Origin: Ignavibacteria bacterium | Lineage (GTDB): Bacteria > Bacteroidota > Ignavibacteria > Kapaibacteriales > UBA4661 | Direction of reading: 5' to 3' | Assembly: GCA_013298375.1 (NCBI GenBank) | Contig: JAAFHM010000081.1 | Span: 1-13,353 of the forward strand | Length of the DNA stretch: 13,353 bases | Part shown: one piece after another, positions 6,568 to 13,353 of the stretch | Position numbering within the stretch: position 1 is the stretch's first letter | How the letters are laid out: every line of letters begins with the position of its first letter | Program-made: the position numbers and the translations under genes | The notes under the pieces: generated by a model | What the model saw: the letters and a program-made list of their open reading frames with translations, nothing else | What the model was told of the DNA's origin: nothing | Databases searched by the model: none

Positions 6568-9500
6568 TTACAATTTACGCTTTACTTCTGTTTTGCGGAC
6601 GGCTTCAATCAAATCGCCTGTTTGAATATCGTTGTAGCCATCAACCGACATACCACATTCAAAGCCCGCATCAACTTCCTTCACGTCGTCTTTGACGCGC
6701 TTGAGCGAAGCAAGTCTCCCTGTATGTATCTCGAAACCATCGCGGAGGACGCGAATCGTGTCGTTACGGTTGATTTTGCCTTCAAGCATATAGCATCCGG
6801 CAATATTGCCAAGTTTGCTAATTTTGAAGACCTCGCGTATTTCTGCCACGCCGACAACTTCTTCCTTGATTTCCGGCAGAAGCATACCTTCGAGCGCCAG
6901 TTTAACTTCGTTGATACAGTCGTAGATGATGCGGTAAAGCCGAATGTCAACGCCTTCGTTTTCAGCAAGTTTTGCCACTTGCGGATTTGGTCGGACGTGG
7001 AAACCGACGATAATGGCATCCGAAGCCGCACCAAGCATCACGTCTGCTTCCAAAATTGGACCCACAGCGCGGTGAATAATAGTTACTTTGACTTCTTCGG
7101 TCGAAAGTTTTTGGAGCGAATCCGTCAACGCCTCAACCGAACCATCGGTATCGCCTTTAAGAATAATTTTGAGTTCCTGTACGCCACCAGCTTTGATGCG
7201 GCTGGCAATATCATCAAGCGTTACGTGACGAACACGCTTAAAGTCTTGTTCGCGCTTAATTTGTTGACGTGTTGTAGCGATTTCACGAGCTTCCACTTCG
7301 GTTGCCATCACGACAAAGGAGTCGCCGGCTTGAGGAACGCCGTCAAATCCAAGAATTTGCAATGGCGTTGACGGAATTGCTTCCTCAATTTTTTCGCCAT
7401 TTTCATTGAACATTGCACGAACACGTCCTGCATGGATACCGCAGAGGAAGGCATCGCCCACGCGGAGTGTTCCTTTTTGCACAATCACAGTTGCAACAGC
7501 GCCTTTGCCTTTGTCAATTTTTGCCTCGACGACCGTGCCACGAGCAAAGCGGTCAGGATTGGCTCTCAAGTTCAAGATTTCTGCTTCAAGAAGGATTTTT
7601 TCGAGCAGTTGCTCAATATTCGTTCCTTTTTTTGCGGAGATCATTGTGGATTGGAACTTACCGCCCCACTCCTCGACGAGTACATTATGGTCGGAAAGTT
7701 GTTGACGTACTTTATCGGGATTTGCTTCGGCTTTGTCCATTTTGTTTATTGCCACAACCATCGGAACGTTTGCCGCCCGCGCATGGCTTATCGCCTCAAT
7801 GGTTTGCGGCATCACGTTGTCGTCTGCCGCTACAACCAAAACAACAAGGTCGGTCAGCTGCGCACCACGCGCCCGCATTGCGGTAAACGCTTGGTGTCCG
7901 GGAGTGTCCAAGAACGTAATAAACTTCCCGTCATTCATTTTCACGCTGTATGCACCGATATGCTGCGTGATACCACCAGACTCACCGCTTACCACACTGG
8001 TTTTGCGGATATAGTCCAGCAACGAGGTTTTGCCGTGGTCAACGTGTCCCATGACCGTAACAATCGGTGCGCGGGGTTCGAGGAATTCTTCGTCATCTTC
8101 ATCTTCTTCCTCAAGCGATTCTTCGGCAAAAGCATCCTCGAACTCGACCTCAAAGCCATAATCGGAGGCAATAAGCGTAATCGTATCTTTCTCAAGGCGT
8201 TGGTTAATCGAAACCATGAGTCCGAGACCCATACACTTGAGAATAATTTCGTTGGTCGGAACGCCAATATTATCCGCCAACTCAGCAACCGTGATAAATT
8301 CGGTTACGTGCAGGATCATATCTTCCAGTTCACGCATCTCTGCTTGGCGCTCCATCTCATCGGCGCGTTCTTGCTTGCGTCGTTGACGCAAACGGCTTCG
8401 CATTGCCAACTGCGATTCTTCCTGCCCGGAAAGTGTTCGGCGAATTGCTTTATCCACTTCCACCGCACTAACTTGCTCTCGTTTGCCTTTTTTCCGTTTT
8501 TTCTTATTTGCCGCCGCCGCGCCAGCACCGCCACCGCCAACAGATTTCTTCGCTGGCACAGGGCTGTCGTCCTTTGTCCAATCTTTGACTTTTGCCACAG
8601 GAGCGCCGCTTTTGATGGGACGAGCTGCCCCGCCCTCACCCGCCGGACGCCCACCACCTCTACCGCCACGTTTATCGACAATGACAGGACGTTTACCGTC
8701 TTTCTCATTAACGCGGGCTGCCCTGCTGCCGCCGAGTTCGATTTTTCCCAAAATCGTCAAGCCTGTCGGCATTGGTGTTGAGTATGGCGCATTATCGACG
8801 AAATATTCTACTTCGCCGATGCGCTTTTTGCGCTTGCGCTTACTGCCGTCTTCGTGGAGTTCATCGTCGTCGTCATCAACAACGCCGAGGGCAATATCAA
8901 TGGCTGCTTCAATAGGCAATAAGGTATCGTCTTCTACTAGCGCGTCATCGCTCACAATTTCTTGCGGAAGAACAACCGGCGCAACAGGTGCTAACTCGAC
9001 CACAGGCGGTTTCTGCGGTGGCTTTTCCTCAGTTTTCTGCACGGGGACAGGTGCCTCTTTCGGGGAAGCGCCTTTTTTGCGATTTTTTTCTGCTCGTGCT
9101 TGAGCGAGTTCGGCTTCTTCTTCGGCTCTAGTCTTTTTGATTTTGCGGCGCGAGGACGAATCTTCCAACTGAATAACCGTTCCAACGGCAACACCAGACT
9201 CATTCTTTTGCGGCGGAGTGCTGACGGGCGCTTCCTGAGAAATATCATTACGGGAAGTGGCTTGCTCTTCTGAGGCACGAGGATGTTGCCCGTGCGCTTC
9301 TGGCGGAGCAATGGCATTCGAGTCCGACCTAGACTGCTGAAGAGCGCCTACCGTCGTCGTCTCATGCTCGCCCGGCAGAGTTGTTGGTTCTTGTCCGTGT
9401 GATTGTCCTCCCTGCTCTGTGTGAGGATGCACTTCGTCCTCATGGTGCGCTTCATCGTGCTGCGGTGCGTCTTTCGCACGTTGCTTCGATGCTGCGGCTG

Positions 9501-9669
9501 CCTCTTTCTGAAAGTTCCCCAGTACAAGGTTGACCATATCGTCCGTTAGGGTCGAGGTTGCCTTGTTTTCAATAGCAAAGCCTTTCGTTTGCAAAAATGC
9601 AACGATAGTTTCCTTGCCAACGTTAATCTGCGAGGCGATTTTAAAAAGTTTTGTTCCGATACTTGCCAT
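6568..9669 (-). CDS. infB: Translation initiation factor IF-2
   Basis: IF2 is the GTPase that brings fMet-tRNA to the 30S subunit and promotes subunit joining. The 1033 residues contain an N-terminal IF2N module (about 6-52), a long charged linker (about 55-445), a second IF2N-like module (about 452-507), an acidic stretch, then the G domain: G1 GHVDHGKT 541-548, G2 GGITQHIG 565-572, G3 DTPG 588-591, G4 NKMD 642-645, G5 SAK 678-680. Domains II-IV follow (about 706-1033). The linker includes a His/Glu-rich segment (68-92), a KTRAEEEAELAQARAEKNRKK helix split over 179-199, and several Lys/Arg and Gly-rich tracts. No Shine-Dalgarno is present; the start context is a T-rich run ending TTCT-ATG. 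The gene is 93 bases downstream of nusA with no ylxR-type gene between them. Confidence 0.98.
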   Translation of the reverse strand: MASIGTKLFKIASQINVGKETIVAFLQTKGFAIENKATSTLTDDMVNLVLGNFQKEAAAASKQRAKDAPQHDEAHHEDEVHPHTEQGGQSHGQEPTTLPGEHETTTVGALQQSRSDSNAIAPPEAHGQHPRASEEQATSRNDISQEAPVSTPPQKNESGVAVGTVIQLEDSSSRRKIKKTRAEEEAELAQARAEKNRKKGASPKEAPVPVQKTEEKPPQKPPVVELAPVAPVVLPQEIVSDDALVEDDTLLPIEAAIDIALGVVDDDDDELHEDGSKRKRKKRIGEVEYFVDNAPYSTPMPTGLTILGKIELGGSRAARVNEKDGKRPVIVDKRGGRGGGRPAGEGGAARPIKSGAPVAKVKDWTKDDSPVPAKKSVGGGGAGAAAANKKKRKKGKREQVSAVEVDKAIRRTLSGQEESQLAMRSRLRQRRKQERADEMERQAEMRELEDMILHVTEFITVAELADNIGVPTNEIILKCMGLGLMVSINQRLEKDTITLIASDYGFEVEFEDAFAEESLEEEDEDDEEFLEPRAPIVTVMGHVDHGKTSLLDYIRKTSVVSGESGGITQHIGAYSVKMNDGKFITFLDTPGHQAFTAMRARGAQLTDLVVLVVAADDNVMPQTIEAISHARAANVPMVVAINKMDKAEANPDKVRQQLSDHNVLVEEWGGKFQSTMISAKKGTNIEQLLEKILLEAEILNLRANPDRFARGTVVEAKIDKGKGAVATVIVQKGTLRVGDAFLCGIHAGRVRAMFNENGEKIEEAIPSTPLQILGFDGVPQAGDSFVVMATEVEAREIATTRQQIKREQDFKRVRHVTLDDIASRIKAGGVQELKIILKGDTDGSVEALTDSLQKLSTEEVKVTIIHRAVGPILEADVMLGAASDAIIVGFHVRPNPQVAKLAENEGVDIRLYRIIYDCINEVKLALEGMLLPEIKEEVVGVAEIREVFKISKLGNIAGCYMLEGKINRNDTIRVLRDGFEIHTGRLASLKRVKDDVKEVDAGFECGMSVDGYNDIQTGDLIEAVRKTEVKRKL

Positions 9670-9762
9670 AGAAAAAATATAAAGTGATAGAGCCGACGAG
9701 AGCGCAGAAATTGCGCCAGAGAATCAAACGTCCAAAAAACGTCTAAAATTGTCATTGTAATT

Positions 9763-11202
9763 TTACGAAACAACTTCCGCGGTCGCTTCTGCGGCAAGCG
9801 GTGTTTCGCCGTTATGAGCGGCATTTGTACCATTATTTACCGCTTCGCCATTGCCAGAAATCCCATCGGAAGCCGCTTCGGTTGCCGGAGCAGCCGCAGT
9901 ATCAAGCGACAGGATGTAGTTGCGAACATCAGGATTTTCGCGCTCTTCAAACTCCTCAAGAATAACGCTGCGCATCTCGACAAGCAACTCTTTGGTCATG
10001 CCCGGAATCGCCAAAAGGCGCGTCGGTTCTGCATTGAGGAACTCACGAGCCGTATCAATTTCTGACTCAATAATGCGCAGGTAGAGGTCTTTGCCTAATT
10101 CATCGCGGAACTCAATAAGTTCAATATCTTCAATGCCTTCTTTGACAAGTGAAATTGAATATCCCGTCAAACGCGATGCAAGACGGACGTTTTGACCATT
10201 TTTACCGATAGCCAGGGATACTTGGTCGTCGCCCACTAGCACTGTGCAAGAGCGGGTTTCCGCCGAAACTTGGATATTTTTCACCTTCGCCGGCGAGAGC
10301 GCACGAGCGATAAACGATGTTGGGTCGTCGGCAAAGTTGATAACGTCAATATTTTCATTCGAGAGTTCGCGGACAATCGCGTGAATACGAATACCCTTCA
10401 TCCCGACACACGCGCCAACGGGGTCAATGCGCTCATCGTAGGATTGGACGGCAACTTTAGCGCGTTCACCAGGTTCGCGGGCAATAGCCTTGATTTCGAT
10501 AAGTCGGTCGTAAATTTCAGGAATTTCAATCTCAAAAAGTTTTGCCAAAAACATATTATCGGCGCGAGACAAGATAATATCGGGTCCGCCAGAAAGACTC
10601 TGTTTGCGAACTTCTTTGATAATCGCACGAATTGGCTCATTTTTGCGATAGCGCTCGCGGGGAATCTGCTCTTCGCGTGGAAGACGCATCTCAACGTTGT
10701 TGTGCATCACAAACACGTCGGAACGGCGCACATGGTGAACTTCACCAACGATAATTTCACCAACTTTATCGGCAAAGTAATTGTTGATATTGTCCCGTTC
10801 CACATCGCGTACACGTTGATTGAGCGTTTGCCCGGCGGTGTTCACCAGACGGCGACCGAAATTCTCGGCAATATTATCCAGCGTAATTTCTTCCAAAAAC
10901 TCATCACCAACGTCGTATTGGTCAACTCCTTGATTTGCTTCGCTTTGCGCGAGTTCCAGCACGGGGTCTTCGACTGTTTCGACAACCTGCATGATACGGT
11001 AAATCTCAATATCGCCTTTGTCCATATTGACAACAATATCAAACTCTGCCCGCTCACCATATTTTTTGCGTACCAGCATTGAGAGCGTTTCTTTAATAAT
11101 ACTTTGAAGCGCGTCGCGGTCAATTCCGCGTTCACGTGCCATTTCTGCAAATGCTTCAACGATAATACTTTTGTCGAATTTTGGTTTTGCTTTCCGTGCC
11201 AT
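9763..11202 (-). CDS. nusA: Transcription termination/antitermination protein NusA
   Basis: NusA binds RNA polymerase and nascent RNA and modulates pausing, termination and antitermination. The 479 residues have an N-terminal polymerase-binding domain (about 8-130), an S1 domain (about 146-213), KH1 with GMKG at 267-270 and KH2 with GKNG at 333-336, preceded by the conserved ERIDPVGACVG at 257-267. A helical segment with a helix-hairpin-helix look (LLAIPGMTKELLVEMRSV, 396-413) follows, then a low-complexity Ala/Gly/Asn/Glu tail (434-479). The acidic repeats found in E. coli NusA are absent. The start MARKAKPKFD has no Shine-Dalgarno (AACCC-ATG). It follows rimP by 90 bases, as in most bacteria. 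Confidence 0.97.
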   Translation of the reverse strand: MARKAKPKFDKSIIVEAFAEMARERGIDRDALQSIIKETLSMLVRKKYGERAEFDIVVNMDKGDIEIYRIMQVVETVEDPVLELAQSEANQGVDQYDVGDEFLEEITLDNIAENFGRRLVNTAGQTLNQRVRDVERDNINNYFADKVGEIIVGEVHHVRRSDVFVMHNNVEMRLPREEQIPRERYRKNEPIRAIIKEVRKQSLSGGPDIILSRADNMFLAKLFEIEIPEIYDRLIEIKAIAREPGERAKVAVQSYDERIDPVGACVGMKGIRIHAIVRELSNENIDVINFADDPTSFIARALSPAKVKNIQVSAETRSCTVLVGDDQVSLAIGKNGQNVRLASRLTGYSISLVKEGIEDIELIEFRDELGKDLYLRIIESEIDTAREFLNAEPTRLLAIPGMTKELLVEMRSVILEEFEERENPDVRNYILSLDTAAAPATEAASDGISGNGEAVNNGTNAAHNGETPLAAEATAEVVS

Positions 11203-11292
11203 GGGTTGAGATTACGAATGAGGAATAAGGAATTGAAAATGATACATCGTTATACGTTAAGCACATGAGTATCGGGAATTTGCAGACAACGC

Positions 11293-11889
11293 TTAAAATT
11301 CTAGCTCTACAACTGCCCGCGCAATAGTGCTGTGCGGCACCGTGAGTGGGAATGCGGCTTGCAGGGCTTCCGTTGGTGTGCTAGATTTGCCATTTAGCTT
11401 GCTATTTTTCGTCGATTTATTGGGGTTTTCGAGCGTTACAGCGTCGTTTTCTACCGCGCCGATGCGCCCTTTTAGCACCGTTCCATCGCTCAGTTCGAGA
11501 GTCAGTAATCGCCCTGCATTGCGACTGTATTGCCAAAGATATTGTAGTGGTCGCTCCACGCCCGGCGAGGAAACATCTAGTCTGTATGCGGCTGGAAAGG
11601 CTTTCATTTCTTCGAGCCTATCACCAATACGATGTGATAAATCGCCACACTCATCCAGCGAGATTCCATCGGGTTTATCGACGAATACCTCAACAATACG
11701 GCGTTCTTTGCTACCGCGAATTTCAAGGGCAATCAGCGAAACACCGTCAAATCCGCAAACCTCAGCGATGGCGCTTTGTAGGCGCTCGTGGCTTTCGACC
11801 GAAAGTTGCGCCGTACTTGATGCGCCCGATGACGGAGGCGTGTTTTTTACTGCGTTGTTTTTCACCGCTTTACTCGCTAAACTCTTCAT
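11293..11889 (-). CDS. rimP: Ribosome maturation factor RimP
   Basis: RimP assists late 30S assembly. From the ATG at 11889 the protein has 198 residues, longer than the usual 150-160. A Lys/Ser/Thr-rich N-terminal extension (1-30) precedes the N-terminal domain with VEVFVDKPDGISLDECGDLSHRIGDRLE at about 66-93 and the hallmark YRLDVSSPGVERPL at 102-115. The C-terminal SH3-like domain (about 126-198) has the strand LKGRIGAVENDAVTLEN, then an inserted Lys/Ser-rich loop (about 157-173) before the final strand ARAVVELEF. The frame is open up to an ATG ending at 11961, but that would place a terminator hairpin inside the coding region, so 11889 is preferred. It is first in the rimP-nusA-infB series. 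Confidence 0.93.
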   Translation of the reverse strand: MKSLASKAVKNNAVKNTPPSSGASSTAQLSVESHERLQSAIAEVCGFDGVSLIALEIRGSKERRIVEVFVDKPDGISLDECGDLSHRIGDRLEEMKAFPAAYRLDVSSPGVERPLQYLWQYSRNAGRLLTLELSDGTVLKGRIGAVENDAVTLENPNKSTKNSKLNGKSSTPTEALQAAFPLTVPHSTIARAVVELEF

Positions 11890-11904
11890 AGTAAAGAGAA
11901 TATA

Positions 11905-11934
11905 CAAAAAATGGGCTTTTCTGCGAAAGCCCAT
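11905..11934 (-). terminator. Hairpin terminator or attenuator just upstream of rimP
   Basis: Bases 11911-11919 pair perfectly with 11926-11934 (ATGGGCTTT / AAAGCCCAT) around a 6-base loop. On the minus strand the stem runs into six T. It follows the stop of the 49-residue ORF by 36 bases and ends 15 bases before the rimP ATG. It either ends the small ORF transcript or attenuates read-through into rimP. Confidence 0.8.
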
Positions 11935-11970
11935 CACAACTCGAACGTTGAGTTTGAACAAGCCACTAAA

Positions 11971-12120
11971 TTAGTGAAAAAACTTATCCTTTCCAAAAAA
12001 TTTCCCAATCAAGAGTTCACCAATCAAACACTGTGCGATGATTTCTTCGAGAAACTGAACAAATGTTTGTGCGAGTGCTATTGAGTTTTTATCTTTGCTC
12101 TGTTCGCCTCGAAATGGCAT
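11971..12120 (-). CDS. Small hypothetical protein, 49 residues
   Basis: An ATG at 12118-12120 opens 49 codons ending in TAA at 11971-11973. The N-terminal third is polar and basic (MPFRGEQSKDK). The middle is an amphipathic to hydrophobic helix (SIALAQTFVQFLEEIIAQ then CLIGELLIG), and the end is KFFGKDKFFH. An in-frame TAG three codons upstream fixes the start region. Support for a real gene: a minus-strand terminator follows the stop closely, the composition is protein-like, and the leader carries the same hairpin motif that precedes ribF. No family is recognised. It could be a small membrane-associated peptide or a leader peptide upstream of rimP. The stop lies in a 13-base palindrome, CACTAAATTAGTG (11964-11976). 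Confidence 0.55.
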   Translation of the reverse strand: MPFRGEQSKDKNSIALAQTFVQFLEEIIAQCLIGELLIGKFFGKDKFFH

Positions 12121-12139
12121 AGCAAGCTATTTTTCGGTA
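12121..12139 (-). promoter_or_regulatory. Pre-start hairpin motif of the 49-residue ORF
   Basis: The mRNA reads UACCGAAAAAUAGC-UU-GCU directly before the AUG. Apart from a three-base shorter loop and one substitution, it is identical to the sequence before ribF (4369-4390). AUAG and CUAU can close a CUUG tetraloop that includes the start of the AUG. The rest of the divergent gap (12140-12226) shows only a TTTTCGC direct repeat and no promoter I would defend. Confidence 0.4.
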
Positions 12140-12226
12140 CATTTACTCATGGCAGTTCTGGTACGTCCTCTCTTCCTCCAATCCTCAATTTCACGGATAT
12201 TTTCGCTTTTTCGCAAGTAGTACGTT

Positions 12227-13353
12227 ATGATGCAACTGTTTAATATTTACTATGCCGCCGTCCTTTATGTGCGCAGTCATCGGTTTTGGATAGCGTTTTC
12301 CTTCATCGCTGTCGGTATTATTATGGGCGATATTGCGGCAGCTCTTCTTTTACCCTATCTTTCGTTGCCGATGAGCGATGAAGTCATTCGGGATATGTCG
12401 TTTGCACCGGAAACGTGGTTGAGTATTGTGAGCATGATTATCGGAACATTGGTGGTGATTATTACTATCGCTTCTCAAGTCGTACCGCGTATGATTGATG
12501 TGTATATGAACGACTGGCGCAGTCTTCTCTACGCATGGTTTCTTGTTTTGTCGGCACTTCATGCTATCGTTGTTCATAAATTTACGCCCGTTCACCCTTC
12601 CAGTGGTCTCTACAATACCTTTATCCTCCTGCCGATGAGCCTTTTGCTGGCGTTTCCGTATATTTACTACATTCTCGCCATGACAAAGCCCTCAACGATT
12701 ATTCGCAAAATTTTCAATGAAAATATACGGTTGTTGCAAAGTCTTTCTTCGCCAAACCTGCGCCGTTGGCTGCGTTTGCGGGAGAACACCTCGCTGACCC
12801 AAGAAGAGCTTTTTCGCTATTTGAATCAGTTGGATAATATCTTGTATTTTGTTACGTTCAAAGAGTTGCAGTCCCAAATTATTGTCAATATTAGTTCCAT
12901 TTTGCGGGAATATTTGAAAGTCAAAGAGCTTCTCCATCCTGATTTTTTCAAGATGAGCCTTCAAGTCGCAACTGATATTTCTTTCCAAACACTCGAAGTA
13001 CAATTTAAAGAAATTGAGGAAACGCAGACCTTTTACGAACTTAAATGTTTGCGAATTTTAGGCGATGCCTACAATAAATGCTTGTATGAGAATTCCTTCG
13101 ACCTCGCTTCACTCTGCGGCTCGGAATTGAATCTGATTGCCGAAACCGTCATGGAGCATGGCGACGATGTGATGATGGAGTATATGTTGGTTCGTTTTAA
13201 TACGATGATGCGCTCTGCCTTCAAGCATGGTGTTTCCCATCAAGAAGCGCGTAATCTCTACAACCTTGCCTTTCATTACAGCACCTACATCAAGCAATTA
13301 GCGCTAAACGACCGCAAAGACACCGTAAAAAAAGCAATGCGGTATCTCAAAAT
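12227..13353 (+). CDS. Polytopic membrane protein with cytoplasmic helical domain (truncated by window edge)
   Basis: A frame opens at ATG 12227 (a second ATG follows at once) and remains open for 375 codons to the right edge. An in-frame TAG lies three codons upstream. Four membrane helices are evident: about 20-44, 62-83, 98-117 and 129-150. SQVVPRMIDVYMNDWRSLLYAWF joins helices 2 and 3 (84-105). From about 155 onward the protein is soluble and helical, with charged, Leu-rich segments (for example LREYLKVKELLHP at 226-238). The N-terminal layout, especially the ASQxxPR loop, recalls DUF2254-type membrane proteins, but the rest does not clearly match, so this is a weak resemblance. It is divergent from the small ORF and the rimP cluster, so it is unlikely to belong to the translation operon. 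It has no Shine-Dalgarno, with GTT before the ATG. Confidence 0.85.
   Translation, partial: MMQLFNIYYAAVLYVRSHRFWIAFSFIAVGIIMGDIAAALLLPYLSLPMSDEVIRDMSFAPETWLSIVSMIIGTLVVIITIASQVVPRMIDVYMNDWRSLLYAWFLVLSALHAIVVHKFTPVHPSSGLYNTFILLPMSLLLAFPYIYYILAMTKPSTIIRKIFNENIRLLQSLSSPNLRRWLRLRENTSLTQEELFRYLNQLDNILYFVTFKELQSQIIVNISSILREYLKVKELLHPDFFKMSLQVATDISFQTLEVQFKEIEETQTFYELKCLRILGDAYNKCLYENSFDLASLCGSELNLIAETVMEHGDDVMMEYMLVRFNTMMRSAFKHGVSHQEARNLYNLAFHYSTYIKQLALNDRKDTVKKAMRYLK

Noticed and set aside
7432..8781. 449-codon plus-strand frame opposite infB
   Set aside because: Antisense to the GTPase core and linker of IF2, rich in His, Cys, Arg and Phe as expected for a complement frame; no family features.
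9725..9748. Direct repeat of AACGTC in the nusA-infB gap
   Set aside because: Two short copies only, no symmetry or further copies; not enough to call an operator.
11203..11292. AGGAAT-type short repeats in the rimP-nusA gap
   Set aside because: Two imperfect copies in A-rich sequence; no clear unit or structure.

Overview
The window looks like ordinary bacterial chromosome of mid-range GC from a member of the Bacteroidota/Chlorobiota (FCB) lineage, possibly a Chlorobi, Ignavibacteria or Kapabacteria relative. That placement is inferred from the gene order, the style of S15, PNPase and NusA, and the near absence of Shine-Dalgarno sequences. It is not proven.

Positions 551-11889 hold one minus-strand translation/RNA cluster, read from right to left: rimP, nusA, infB, rbfA, truB, a secreted protein of unknown function, ribF, rpsO and pnp. 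The order is classical. RimP and RbfA mature the 30S subunit, NusA controls elongation and termination, IF2 starts translation, TruB makes pseudouridine-55 in tRNA, RibF makes FMN and FAD, S15 is a 30S primary binding protein and PNPase degrades RNA. Two departures stand out. A gene for an exported protein sits between truB and ribF, and the 290-base gap after it carries a REP-like pair of inverted hairpins (4527-4629). Perfect or near-perfect hairpin terminators follow pnp (473-514), follow rpsO (3054-3095) and lie just upstream of rimP (11905-11934).

Right of rimP there is a 49-residue minus-strand reading frame (11971-12120) ending just before the rimP-proximal terminator. Divergent from it is a plus-strand polytopic membrane protein (12227 onward) that runs off the right edge. 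At the left edge, the first 16 codons of another minus-strand gene are visible (1-49). Positions 50-478 hold only a doubtful plus-strand reading frame.

The most notable non-textbook signals are: an RGG/RDGGG-type glycine-rich tail on PNPase; the REP-like inverted pair, whose two copies differ by compensatory changes; a nearly identical pre-start motif in front of ribF and the 49-residue ORF; a bias to U at -1 (often CU) before start codons; a long inverted repeat in the pnp leader; and a terminator only 15 bases upstream of the rimP start codon. I see no CRISPR array, transposase, prophage gene, rRNA or tRNA.
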